A stretch of 64,000 nucleotides of DNA. Source: Lachnospiraceae bacterium M18-1 (GTDB lineage Bacteria; Bacillota; Clostridia; Lachnospirales; Lachnospiraceae). The stretch covers positions 1,087,409-1,151,408 of the forward strand of contig KE159605.1 of the NCBI GenBank assembly GCA_000403295.2. Reading direction: 5' to 3'. A program made the position numbers and the translations under genes. Below are positions 16,679 to 25,257 of this stretch, in pieces. The notes beneath the pieces were generated by a model, which saw only the letters and a program-made list of their open reading frames with translations, was not told the origin of the DNA and searched no databases. The stretch's first letter is position 1; the number at the start of each line of letters is the position of its first letter.

Positions 16679-16984
16679 TTACTCATAAACCACACCTTCC
16701 ACAATCTCATAGTCCTGCCTTTCGCCGCAGCGCAGCAGATGGCCGGCGTGTACCATTCCAAACAGGCAGATTAGGGCGGACCAAAGGATCAGGCCTGGAG
16801 ATCCGGCCTGCCGCCCTGTATGGGCACCCAAAAGGAGCGCCAAAAAAGACAGCGCGCTTATTTTGCATGCCCTGTCCATCAGTACGGCCGGTATACTCTG
16901 GAAGCCTTCGATCCGTTGGCCCATATAGGACACCAGGCGTTTCCCTTTTTCGGTATGGATTCCCGCTTTTATATGCCGCTTCAT
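16679..16984 (-). CDS. Small membrane protein, 101 residues
   Basis: ATG at 16984 with GGGAG upstream, 4 bases after the stop of the preceding membrane protein. It has a basic N-terminus (MKRHIKAGIHTEKGKR) and two hydrophobic segments around residues 37-52 and 62-80. A longer reading of this frame upstream overlaps the preceding gene and is spurious. Probably works with the preceding membrane protein. No family recognised. Confidence 0.55.
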   Translation of the reverse strand: MKRHIKAGIHTEKGKRLVSYMGQRIEGFQSIPAVLMDRACKISALSFLALLLGAHTGRQAGSPGLILWSALICLFGMVHAGHLLRCGERQDYEIVEGVVYE

Positions 16985-16988
16985 AGAT

Positions 16989-17639
16989 TCAACTCCCAAG
17001 CCATAATAAAAAGAATTTTGGCAGAAGGTAACCCAGGATGATCCCCATGAAAAGATACGCCCCCGTATGGGATTTCTTTTTATCCCACGCAGTCTGGTAT
17101 TTGGTACCGAAAACCCGTACCTTTCCCGGGACCTCCCAGCGCAGCCTCCGATAGAACTTTTTGAACTCCCGGTCTCCATAGCCAAGAGAGCGGACGCAGA
17201 AGATCTGGCGCGCCTGTTCCTCGTCATCCAAAAGGATGAAGCTCTCCCTGCCCGGATCCGGGCAGACCACGACATAAAACTCCGGGATTCCTTTCCTGCT
17301 TCCCTCCACGATCTTCTCCACCTCGTTGTAAAAAAGCCGGCAGGACTCATACCTCCCGTCCTGCTCCGGCTGGCATACGGCCAGTGATTCCCCGTCCAGC
17401 TCCATATAGCAGCACCCTGCCTCCATGATCCGCCTGTTTTCCTTCCATGTATGCCAGGAAAGCAGGATGCTCCCAATCCCGGACACTGCCAGGAAGTAAA
17501 TGCGCTCCCAGGACAGCCCCTGCATCAGGAAATAGATGGAAACCGCCACTGCCGCAAGGCAGAACCCTGTACAGCACAGGGACTGGTCCCTCTGGTCCAT
17601 CAGCCTATAAATATCCTCTTCCCTTGCCATCAACCGCAT
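16989..17639 (-). CDS. Membrane protein, 216 residues
   Basis: Two hydrophobic helices near the N-terminus (about 24-42 and 48-64), a soluble alpha/beta middle of roughly 115 residues (CYMELDGESLAVCQPEQDG, FYVVVCPDPGRESFILLDD) and a third helix at the C-terminus (LFMGIILGYLLPKFFLLWLG). The middle resembles PH-like membrane-associated domains in general shape only. It lies in the operon of the S1-like protein. Function unknown. Confidence 0.65.
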   Translation of the reverse strand: MRLMAREEDIYRLMDQRDQSLCCTGFCLAAVAVSIYFLMQGLSWERIYFLAVSGIGSILLSWHTWKENRRIMEAGCCYMELDGESLAVCQPEQDGRYESCRLFYNEVEKIVEGSRKGIPEFYVVVCPDPGRESFILLDDEEQARQIFCVRSLGYGDREFKKFYRRLRWEVPGKVRVFGTKYQTAWDKKKSHTGAYLFMGIILGYLLPKFFLLWLGS

Positions 17640-17798
17640 GCCTCATGTCCTTTCTGATAGATTCTTTCATTCCCTTCATGCACAGGTTCCTCCTTTCCTG
17701 CCAAACAATCCGGATGTTCTGTATCAACAGAATCCCTGTCTCTATAAGTCTGAAATTTTTCCTCCTGACGGTTACAATCTGAAGTACAGGCGGAAATT

Positions 17799-18767
17799 TT
17801 ATACGGTGCCCCGTTTGATCAGCCGGGTGATGATCCCTTCCGCCACCTCGTACTTTTCATTGATCCTGGTAACAACAAAGCCCACCTCATCCCGTTTTGA
17901 TGGCAGGCTTGCCATGTTGCAGGAATGGGCCACCGCATTCACGCCGATGTTCAGCCGCAGAAAATAGGTTCCCTTATATACATCCGTGACCGTCCCCACA
18001 TATTTCCCCTGCCTGACGCACCGCTTTAAATTATCCTTATTGATATTGGCAGTAGCGCTTTTGGCGTCTACCGAGATCTCCAGTTCCTCCGCGGACTTGA
18101 CCTGCACTTTATTGACGGTCACCAGCGCCAGCTCCCCTACCTGGAACCTCTCGCTGGCATCCACCATCCATTCCCACGCCATGTCCCTCGCGCGGACGGA
18201 GACCTCCACGCCGAACACCTCCAGCCGGACGACTTTGGGGGCCACCGCGATCACACGCGCCTCCACGATCCGCCCCGGATACAGGAGGGGATTCTCCCCC
18301 TCGTTGTCCGCCATATAAAAAGTCTGCCTTTTTTTGAGCATGGCATCCTTCCTGGAGGCGACGACGCTCCTGCTCTGCTCATCCAGGTCCCGGATGATGA
18401 AGTCGATGTCACTGCCCAGCATGTTGTTGGCGATCCGGGTCTGGCGGTTTAAGGTATCCGCATGTTCCCTTCCGTCCCCGGAAAGGTTGATCATCATCTC
18501 ATCCATGGGGATGACGATGCGGAACCCATTATAATATGTCACCGCAACCACCCACCCGCTTTCCAGTTTCTCAATCCCTCCCAGCTGCCCGGTCAGGATC
18601 TTTCTGGTCCGGTGCGCGTTTAAGAGCTGATGCCACCTTGCATCCTCCTGTTCTTCCGGCGTCTCCACATGGGAATCCACCTCGATGGTCAGGATCCCTT
18701 CCGACAGCGCTGCCCTGGGAATATTTTGTTCCTTTTCTCCCTTTCCCGTTCTTTTCGTTTCTGCCAT
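17799..18767 (-). CDS. S1-like RNA-binding protein of the element
   Basis: 322 residues from the ATG at 18767, which follows GAGGAGG; a longer frame would begin inside the leader terminator. It contains two or three S1/OB-like segments: GQLGGIEKLESGWVVAVTYY, GRIVEARVIAVAPKVVRLEV and GKYVGTVTDVYKGTYFLRLN, the last followed by VNAVAHSCNMASLPSKRDEV. S1 domains bind RNA or single-stranded DNA. It is the first gene of an operon ending in the cold-shock gene, so two nucleic-acid-binding OB proteins sit together. A role in regulating structured transcripts is possible but inferred. Confidence 0.65.
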   Translation of the reverse strand: MAETKRTGKGEKEQNIPRAALSEGILTIEVDSHVETPEEQEDARWHQLLNAHRTRKILTGQLGGIEKLESGWVVAVTYYNGFRIVIPMDEMMINLSGDGREHADTLNRQTRIANNMLGSDIDFIIRDLDEQSRSVVASRKDAMLKKRQTFYMADNEGENPLLYPGRIVEARVIAVAPKVVRLEVFGVEVSVRARDMAWEWMVDASERFQVGELALVTVNKVQVKSAEELEISVDAKSATANINKDNLKRCVRQGKYVGTVTDVYKGTYFLRLNIGVNAVAHSCNMASLPSKRDEVGFVVTRINEKYEVAEGIITRLIKRGTV

Positions 18768-18792
18768 TGCAAACCTCCTCGTTATATTGAAA

Positions 18793-18835
18793 GGACACAA
18801 AAAAACAGCCATCCCCAGGCTGCTTCTTTGTGTCC
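18793..18835 (-). terminator. Leader terminator of the S1/cold-shock operon
   Basis: On the minus strand CAGCC-loop-GGCTG is followed by T7-8, and the stem extends outward so that GGACACAAA pairs with TTTGTGTCC. It lies only about 20 bp downstream of the predicted start point of the promoter at 18855-18883 and about 25 bp before the S1-like gene, so it acts on the operon's own transcript as well as ending transcription from upstream. Confidence 0.8.
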
Positions 18836-18854
18836 CGCACTATTTTACATTACC

Positions 18855-18923
18855 ATTGTAAACCGGACGGTATCCGATGTCAATTCCACCGCTGTTGCAA
18901 TATCGTCGCAATCTGGATGTAAT
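18855..18923 (-). promoter_or_regulatory. Promoter with 11-bp-phased ATTGC boxes
   Basis: TTGACA (18878-18883) and TACAAT (18855-18860) with 17-bp spacing. Upstream, 13 bp before the -35 box, lie ATTGC boxes at 18897-18901 and 18908-18912 and a variant ATTAC at 18919-18923, each one helical turn apart. The same arrangement with the same spacing occurs at 34548-34616, which makes an activator-binding array likely. Confidence 0.7.
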
Positions 18924-18998
18924 GTAATTTCAGTTACTTTTTCCATACCCTGCACTTTACCGAAAGACATTTTGGTAAAGCAGTAAATTGATCTGATT

Positions 18999-19295
18999 TT
19001 ACCCTTCCAGTTTTTTGAGCCCATCCTCATACCGGATCCGGGAGAAATACAGGAGCTTCCCCTGCACCAAAGCCACAATCTTATGCTCCAGAAGATACTC
19101 TGTCCCTGCCTCCTCCGGGTTATCCCGCCGCCATCCGGTCGCTTTATAAAATGCTTCCACGTTATCATAGATTTCGATGCTCTGCCTTGCCAGTTCGATC
19201 TTCTCCGTATCCTGTCCATCCAGGTGGAGCTGAAATTCCCGTTCCAATAATTCCAGGAACATGCATTTCACCAGCGTATTTTCTGCCATTGTCAT
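18999..19295 (-). CDS. Small acidic protein coupled to VirD4
   Basis: 98 residues. Its ATG overlaps the VirD4 stop (ATGA at 19292-19295), so it is translationally coupled. Helical N-terminus (LVKCMFLELLEREFQLHLDG) and a basic C-terminal part with LLYFSRIRYEDGLKKLEG. No family recognised. Last gene of the transfer operon, ahead of the promoter for the S1-like gene. Confidence 0.65.
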   Translation of the reverse strand: MTMAENTLVKCMFLELLEREFQLHLDGQDTEKIELARQSIEIYDNVEAFYKATGWRRDNPEEAGTEYLLEHKIVALVQGKLLYFSRIRYEDGLKKLEG

Positions 19296-21295
19296 AGGTC
19301 CTCCTCCCCGACGGGCGTCTGATCCGCAAACAGATCTTCCACCCTTGTAATGCGCGCTCCCTCCGGCTTTCTGCCTGCCGTTTTCATCCGCTCCCTCTTT
19401 TGGATCGGCGTATCCAGCGCAAGAGGAATCTGTTCTTCCTTTATATTCTCTTTGATTGGTGTGTCTTCTCCCTCTCCCACAGGCTTCTCCAAATCCGGCT
19501 CCATGAATGGTGGCGTATCCCTGATGCCCGTTCCCGCCGCCGATTCCGGAGAGCCTTTTGTTTCCTCTGCTTCTTTCCTTCCATTTGCACTCCGCCTTTC
19601 ATGGATCTGGAACTGCCGCTTCCCTTCCTGCCACTCCTGATACCACTGCGGGATATGTTCCTCCACCTTCTCCAATGTCATATGCCGGGAATCCGGATGC
19701 TCCAGATAATCCATTTTTCTGAACCTGCACACCTTCTGCCCCCGGATGATCAAAAGCCCCTGATCCAGGGGGTACCGCAGGATCTCATCCGGCAGGAGCA
19801 GCATCCGTTTCCCAAAGGAAGTGGATTCCGAATATTCCGGCACATAATCCGTGACCCGCATCGTCTGGTAATTTTTCCGGGTGGAGGACACCGACACCGT
19901 GATCTCCCCGGTACGGCCGCTGTAATAGCTGGCTGTCGTGATATCGTTGCAGCCTAAAAAGATGGAGAAATCGCAGCCGCCTAATATTTCCTCCCACTGG
20001 TTGTCCGGATACCGGTTCTGAAGCTGCGGGATGTTCTGGAACAGGATGCTCATCCCGATCCCCCGGCTGCGTGCCGTTGCCAGCTTTTTCTTGAAATCCG
20101 GGACGACCCCGAGATTCGGGAATTCATCCAAAATGAACTGGACCGGAACCGGCAGGCGGCGCTCCTCCGTCTGGTCTGCGAAGCGTACCAGCTTGATGCT
20201 TAAAAACGAGGTGAACAGCGTCGCCAGTACGTCATAGGTGCTGTCCTGATCCGAAGTGATACAAAAATAAGCGCATTTTTCCCGGCCCGGCAGGGACAGG
20301 TCGATCTCGTCATGGCTGGTGATCTGCTGCACCAGTTTGTTCTGCATGATCTGTAAGCGGGTTCCAAGCCCTAGGACCGCGTTCCCCTTCACCTTGTCCG
20401 CTTTTGCGAAAAGCTGGTACGGCCCCCGCGCCGGATGGTTCGTGGGAAGGCGCTCAAAAATGGCATCCAGCATGTCCACGCTCTTGTTGAGGAGAAGCTT
20501 ATAGGCTTCCGGGAACGTGCGCTTCTCCGGTGGGTAATCATGGAACACGTACAGGCATAATGCCTTTAACAGATCCATCTCCGTGTTGTCGTAGAAATGG
20601 TCGAATTTATCCGTCGTGTTTCGTATCACCACATCACAGAATACATCAATCAGGCTCCCGCCGTCTATCTCCCCCAGGCAGTCCCATGCATCGGAATGCT
20701 CCAGGTGGATCAGGTTCAGCTGCCGGACGGTGTAGCCGCAGGAGCGCAGGTACGCGCAGAGGTCCTCATACAGCTCCGACTTGGGATCTGTCAGATAAAT
20801 GCTCTCCCCCCGCCGGACGCACTGCAGCGCCATCACCCGGGCAAATGCCCTGGATTTCATGCTGCCCTGGGAGCCGCATACGGCAAAGTTCCGGTTCAGC
20901 CTGGAATCCACAGGCAGGCTCAGGATATGCCCGGCCTTCAAGTCCCTCCCGAAGATGACCCCTCTGACATGATCGATCTGCCTGTCCGCCTGGAGCACCT
21001 TTTCCCGCTCCTCCCCGGTCATGAAGCCTGCCGTCCCATAGGTCCCCTGCCTTGCGATCTCAAAATCCCGCTCATCATAATCCCCTTTCCCCTCGCCCCG
21101 CAGGATGATCAGCCCTGCAGCCACACCAAACAGGAAAATCACCAGCAGGGTGCATTTTAACCCCGCCCCAGATGAGATCCCGTCCCAGACATTTCTTACG
21201 GGGTTTAAGGATACCGCGGATTCTGTAAAGATCCGTTTCAGGAAGCCTCCTGTATAGCAGGCCAGCACCGCGAAGCCTGCGGCTGTGAATATCAT
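19292..21295 (-). CDS. VirD4/TraG-type coupling ATPase
   Basis: 667 residues. It would link the relaxosome to the type IV secretion channel and help pump DNA. Two N-terminal membrane helices (about 1-20 and 47-66), then Walker A GSQGSMKS near residue 140, Walker B FILDEFPNLG, and conserved GRTGEITVS and ILFQNIPQLQNRYPDNQWE segments. The C-terminal 130 residues are charged and likely disordered. Key ATPase residues are present, so it should be functional. Seven kb separate it from VirB4. Confidence 0.93.
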   Translation of the reverse strand: MIFTAAGFAVLACYTGGFLKRIFTESAVSLNPVRNVWDGISSGAGLKCTLLVIFLFGVAAGLIILRGEGKGDYDERDFEIARQGTYGTAGFMTGEEREKVLQADRQIDHVRGVIFGRDLKAGHILSLPVDSRLNRNFAVCGSQGSMKSRAFARVMALQCVRRGESIYLTDPKSELYEDLCAYLRSCGYTVRQLNLIHLEHSDAWDCLGEIDGGSLIDVFCDVVIRNTTDKFDHFYDNTEMDLLKALCLYVFHDYPPEKRTFPEAYKLLLNKSVDMLDAIFERLPTNHPARGPYQLFAKADKVKGNAVLGLGTRLQIMQNKLVQQITSHDEIDLSLPGREKCAYFCITSDQDSTYDVLATLFTSFLSIKLVRFADQTEERRLPVPVQFILDEFPNLGVVPDFKKKLATARSRGIGMSILFQNIPQLQNRYPDNQWEEILGGCDFSIFLGCNDITTASYYSGRTGEITVSVSSTRKNYQTMRVTDYVPEYSESTSFGKRMLLLPDEILRYPLDQGLLIIRGQKVCRFRKMDYLEHPDSRHMTLEKVEEHIPQWYQEWQEGKRQFQIHERRSANGRKEAEETKGSPESAAGTGIRDTPPFMEPDLEKPVGEGEDTPIKENIKEEQIPLALDTPIQKRERMKTAGRKPEGARITRVEDLFADQTPVGEEDL

Positions 21296-21321
21296 TTTTT
21301 TCTTCTTGCCTTTATCTGTTT

Positions 21322-22338
21322 CTATTGTTCCACCTTCTTTCCTCCCTCCGGGATATTCTCCATGAAACCGTTCGCCATGTGGTGCTGGACCAGGTTCCTG
21401 TAATAGCTGGACATGGTATGGACAGAATTGTAAAGCGCCGTGACCAGAACCGCGCGGATGTTGCGTGCCCTGACAGGGTTCTCATCCATGCAGCGCAGCA
21501 CATACTCCACATGCTGCTTCGTGATCTGGCCAAATTGGGCTTTGACCGTCCCTGCCGGTTTGTCCTCCCTGTTCACACGGATGGTTTCCGTCCGGGAATC
21601 CAGCACTTCCACCATGATCCCCAGCACCTCGTCTATCCGCCCATCGTAAGGGGCATCCGCCTTTAGCGCATCATACCCGATCTGCTCTTTTACCCGTTGT
21701 CTGGTTTCCTGATAAGACGGATAGGAATTCTTTGTATTGTATTCTCTTGTAGTATTCTTTGTATACGTCTCCCCGATTTGGGGGACACCTCCCACCGATT
21801 TCGGGGATACCCTCTCCCCGATTTCAGTGACACCTCTCCCCGATTTCGGGGACACCCCCGGCGGACGGCCCCCTTTTGCTTCCGGAGGCGCTTCTTCAGC
21901 CTGCTCCGGGTAAGTCAGCGCTTCAAGCACGTTTACATCCAGATCCAGAAACAGCACATTGGAACTGACCTGCCCGTTGATCTCCTGTGTCCGGAAGACC
22001 CGGCGGACAACGCCCAGCTTCTCCAGTTCCACAATGGCGTTTGTGGCGTCCCGCTTCGTGATGCCGAACTGCTCCGCCATCTGCTGGTAGCTCCGCTGTA
22101 ACAGGTCGGACTTAAATTTTTTCTTCAGGCCGATGAGCTGCCCGGTCTGTTCGTCCCGAACCTCCACCGCCCGGTACCAGTAGACGATATCCGCCAGGAT
22201 GACGATCGCCGTCAGGTTCGGTTTCCCGGTGGGCTTTCGGATCGTCTGGTACCAGCTTATGGGGATCACGTTGCCTGTGATCTGCAGGCGGCTCATTTGG
22301 TCCACCGTTGGGCTGCCTGTCTCAAACGGACTGTTCAT
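21322..22338 (-). CDS. DUF6017-type replication-initiator-like protein
   Basis: 338 residues. The N-terminal winged-helix region (YQQMAEQFGITKRDATNAIVELEKLGVVRRVFR) is like RepA_N/DnaD-type initiators of mobile elements. The middle has repeated SPKxG(x)GV/TEIGE units, and the C-terminal part from about residue 215 (GYDALKADAPYDGRIDEVLG, then VEYVLRCMDENP) fits DUF6017, common in Firmicutes conjugative elements. It could start plasmid-like replication of the excised element. It ends 26 bp before VirD4. Confidence 0.7.
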   Translation of the reverse strand: MNSPFETGSPTVDQMSRLQITGNVIPISWYQTIRKPTGKPNLTAIVILADIVYWYRAVEVRDEQTGQLIGLKKKFKSDLLQRSYQQMAEQFGITKRDATNAIVELEKLGVVRRVFRTQEINGQVSSNVLFLDLDVNVLEALTYPEQAEEAPPEAKGGRPPGVSPKSGRGVTEIGERVSPKSVGGVPQIGETYTKNTTREYNTKNSYPSYQETRQRVKEQIGYDALKADAPYDGRIDEVLGIMVEVLDSRTETIRVNREDKPAGTVKAQFGQITKQHVEYVLRCMDENPVRARNIRAVLVTALYNSVHTMSSYYRNLVQHHMANGFMENIPEGGKKVEQ

Positions 22339-22380
22339 GCCCCACCTCCCAGCCCCATGATGCTCGTTTTGCCAGAACGC

Positions 22381-23448
22381 TCAATTCTCTTCCTGGCATA
22401 GATATTCCATCACTTTTTTCGTTACGATCTCACAGTATCTGGCCTCCTTTCCAAAAAATGACTCCAGCACGGCACGCTGGTATGGGAAACAGAAAATACT
22501 TCCCTGCCCGTTCCAACCCAGTTCCTGCCTGACACGCAGAAGCTGGCGCATCTCCAGCTCATAACAGAAATAGGCCGGGTTCCCGGACTGGTCCGTGCCA
22601 GCGCTTGCCTGATACTCCGTATACTTTGTCTGTTTCAGCACCGTGCATAAAAACTCCCGGAGCCTGCTGCGTTTTTTAGTATCCGTCAGAAGGAGCACCT
22701 GGATCTGTGCTTCCTTTTGTACCGGGACATAAAAATAATGCTCATAGATATCGTCCACCTGGAACAGGTTCCCTTTGACGCCTCCGTCGCTGAGCAAAAG
22801 CTCCTCCATAAATTCCATGGTATCCCCCATCACGACTGCGTCAAATCTCTGGAGCCTTCCCTGTCCCATGCTTTCTTTCTCTGCCCAGCTCCGGACCGTG
22901 CGCTCCATTTTCTTTGCCCACCGCATCCGCTGGGAAAGGGAATGGTAGACAATATAACCGGATTCCCCGGCCAGCAGTATCCCACAGGCCCTGGAACCTT
23001 TGATGGCGTCCGTGCGCCCTTTAAATTCCAAGCTGCCGTAATATGTCGGTTTCCCCCTCCCGTCCCCGGAAGCCGTCCCAAATAGTTCCGGTTTTTCATT
23101 CCGGAAGACGGGAATGCCCGTTTTCCAAAGGAAAACCCATACCTTGCTCATCCGGTGCAGCCGAAGCCGCTTGTCGATCTCCCCCTTCACATGGCTGGTC
23201 TCCGCCGCCCCCTGCAAAAAGAACGCCGCCTCCTCCCCAAACTTTGAGAGGACATAGCGCTTTCCCTTTGCCCGTAGCACATATCCTTTACAGCCGGAAC
23301 TGTTGCGCACGAGTATATACCCTTCCTGCTTGAAGCGCGTAATGACCGCCGCCGTATAGGAGACAGAGCCAATGACCGCCTCTGCCATGTCCGCAGGCAG
23401 TTCTCCGCTGACTGCCATCAGCACCAACAATGCGTCCTGCTTATTCAT
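22381..23448 (-). CDS. Winged-helix protein, possibly of the replication-relaxation type
   Basis: 355 residues. The N-terminal 95 residues read like a winged helix (SVSYTAAVITRFKQEGYILV, YVLSKFGEEA), followed by a mixed domain with YYGSLEFKGRTDAIKGSRA and GNLFQVDDIYEHYFYVPVQK. Plasmid and ICE replication-relaxation proteins have this layout, but no diagnostic motif is seen. It sits between DUF6017 and DUF6100-like genes in the transfer operon. Confidence 0.55.
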   Translation of the reverse strand: MNKQDALLVLMAVSGELPADMAEAVIGSVSYTAAVITRFKQEGYILVRNSSGCKGYVLRAKGKRYVLSKFGEEAAFFLQGAAETSHVKGEIDKRLRLHRMSKVWVFLWKTGIPVFRNEKPELFGTASGDGRGKPTYYGSLEFKGRTDAIKGSRACGILLAGESGYIVYHSLSQRMRWAKKMERTVRSWAEKESMGQGRLQRFDAVVMGDTMEFMEELLLSDGGVKGNLFQVDDIYEHYFYVPVQKEAQIQVLLLTDTKKRSRLREFLCTVLKQTKYTEYQASAGTDQSGNPAYFCYELEMRQLLRVRQELGWNGQGSIFCFPYQRAVLESFFGKEARYCEIVTKKVMEYLCQEEN

Positions 23449-23672
23449 GTGGATCCATCCTTTCCGTTCCCTGATTTTAAAAAAAGCAGTACCCTATACG
23501 CGGATACTTGGGTACAAACAGAAGCCGCCGTTTTTGAAAAAACGCCGGTATTTCCTGGATTTGCAGCCTTTTTCCCACTATCGAAAATACCGCGCCCGTC
23601 CGTCCGGATTTTTCGATATGGATTCCGGCCGATACAGAACTGCTGCCAACGGCAAAATTTCTGTATTCTGCA

Positions 23673-24329
23673 CTAAAACCTGCCCACCCACCGTGGAAAT
23701 TTTTCTGCATCCATAACAAAGATCCGGGTAGCGTCCTGCTCTGAGAGCCGGCTGATATGGTAGGTGTCCGCATGCAGCCCTCCGTCAGATACAAGGAAAA
23801 AATTTGAGATGACATCCAGCGCATGCTTTTCCTCCACATTGTCATGGTCCCTGACCCTGCCAAGCGGCAGCTCCCGGTCATACAGATGCAGAAAGCAGAC
23901 CGTGCAGCGGTCATATTCCGGGATCTCCTGTCCCTCTTCCCTCCGGCTTTTACACCATCTCTGGAAAGCGGTATGTAAGGGCTTGTACAGATAATCCGTA
24001 TAGCTTTCCTTCCGGTGGGGCACCAGGACGGGAGCCGTGACTTCCAGAATCCCGTCCAGATACCGGATCTCGATGCCATGGATCCTGACCAGGTCGGACT
24101 GGTACTGCTCATATTTCATGGTATCCAGCACCACTTCCAGGGACAGCCTCCTTAACTTTTCCGTCAGCCGCTCCCCTGTTTTTGAGGCTCCCAGCACCAT
24201 ATCCGTCAGATTGGCATAGCCTGTCCCTGTATGGATCCTGTTGCATGAAGCCATAAGATTTCTTGCCTCTGCCAGAAGCTGCCCGGTCTCTGAAGCCATC
24301 CTCTGGGCATCGTCCAGCTGATTTTTCAT
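23673..24329 (-). CDS. DUF6100-like protein with a RusA-like DN motif
   Basis: 218 residues. The N-terminal third is helical. The rest has LTAPVLVPHRK-type strands, a DRCTVCFLHLYDR segment and GRVRDHDNVEEKHALDVISN with a D-x-DN motif resembling RusA-family Holliday-junction resolvases, followed by GGLHADTYHISRL. I place it in DUF6100 from memory of this pattern. If RusA-like, it would process branched DNA during transfer or replication. About 225 bp (23449-23672) separate it from the next gene without a clear open frame. Confidence 0.5.
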   Translation of the reverse strand: MKNQLDDAQRMASETGQLLAEARNLMASCNRIHTGTGYANLTDMVLGASKTGERLTEKLRRLSLEVVLDTMKYEQYQSDLVRIHGIEIRYLDGILEVTAPVLVPHRKESYTDYLYKPLHTAFQRWCKSRREEGQEIPEYDRCTVCFLHLYDRELPLGRVRDHDNVEEKHALDVISNFFLVSDGGLHADTYHISRLSEQDATRIFVMDAEKFPRWVGRF

Positions 24330-24348
24330 TTTCCAATATGTCTCTTTC

Positions 24349-24900
24349 CTACTGTACGTCTTTTCGATAGTATTCGATTTGACCCTCCTCCTTTACTGTG
24401 CAATATCCCACCACGTCCGGGATGTGGATCTCCGGGATTTCTTCCGTTTCTTCCACCACAACGATATGCCCGCAGCCGTCAATCTTCCGGCGCACGAACA
24501 GCTGGTTCGTCAGCTCCACATCCTCCGGCGCGACGTACAGGATATCGTAGATTTCCCCGTCGCCGACAAAGACAATACGGATCGGGTATTCCTCTTTGGA
24601 AGCCATGAAATGCTCCTCCACCTTCTTTTTGCCCATCACATCCAGAAGCACCCAGACACAGGTGCTCGTCCCCCGCTCCCAGGCCGCAAAAGCCTCCTCA
24701 CTTGATGCCACCTGTTTCATTTCCTGGCAGAGATAGATGGAGCGTTCCTTTTCCAGCGCTTTGAGCGCCCGCCCCACAAACTTGTCCCGCCCGTCTCTTT
24801 TGAAAAAAGCGTATATCTGGCCCTTATACAGCACGTTGTACCTCTGAACCAGGTTCTTTAATTCCCGCTCCACATCCCGCTGTTTATTCTGATATTCCAT
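24349..24900 (-). CDS. DUF5697-type protein
   Basis: 183 residues. The N-terminal winged-helix-like segment (NLVQRYNVLYKGQIYAFFKR, FVGRALKALEKERSIYL) is followed by a beta-rich half (YPIRIVFVGDGEIYDILYVA). The pattern fits DUF5697, small DNA-binding-like proteins of Firmicutes conjugative elements. It is the first gene after the tandem hairpin repeats at 24994-25239, so it could bind them; this is inferred from position. Confidence 0.55.
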   Translation of the reverse strand: MEYQNKQRDVERELKNLVQRYNVLYKGQIYAFFKRDGRDKFVGRALKALEKERSIYLCQEMKQVASSEEAFAAWERGTSTCVWVLLDVMGKKKVEEHFMASKEEYPIRIVFVGDGEIYDILYVAPEDVELTNQLFVRRKIDGCGHIVVVEETEEIPEIHIPDVVGYCTVKEEGQIEYYRKDVQ

Positions 24901-24993
24901 TGTTTAATACCATCCTCCTGTATCATAAATTCTTTTCTCCCGTTTCAATTCTGCTGAACATCTGCCCGAATCACAAGGACACATAAAAAGTGT

Positions 24994-25239
24994 CATAAAA
25001 AACGTCTTATGGGACGTTTTCTCCGTTTCCTTCACCCGGATATAGGATAAGGACGCATAAAAAACGTTTTGTAGGACGTTTTCCCATTTCCCGCCCCCGG
25101 ATACAGAATAAGGACGCATAAAAAACGTTTTATACGACGTTTATCCCATTTTCTTCACCCGGATTCAGGATAAGGACGCATAAAAAACGTCTTATAGAAC
25201 GCTTTCCCATTTCTTTCATCTGGATATAGGATAAGGACG
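24994..25239. repeat. Four tandem 61-62 bp repeats, each with a hairpin
   Basis: Units begin at 24994, 25056, 25117 and 25179 (62, 61, 62, 61 bp), each starting CATAAAAAACGT and ending GGATAAGGACG. Each unit contains AAAACGT-loop-ACGTTTT or a close variant. Partial half-units lie on both sides (24973-24991, 25230-25257). Lengths alternate, so the array does not keep a reading frame and is not coding. It fills the gap between VirB4 and the DUF5697 gene. Candidate roles are replication origin iterons, transfer origin, centromere-like site or a set of attenuating hairpins. Confidence 0.9.
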
Positions 25240-25257
25240 CTTTTTATACGTTTTATT

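Noticed and set aside
16984..17476. N-terminal extension of the 101-residue membrane protein to 265 residues
   Set aside because: The extension overlaps the 216-residue gene out of frame and is Arg/Ser-rich, typical of a shadow frame; the internal ATG has a ribosome site.
24994..25239. Possible CRISPR array
   Set aside because: Units are 61-62 bp of nearly continuous similarity with an internal hairpin; there are no unique spacers of even length and no cas genes nearby.
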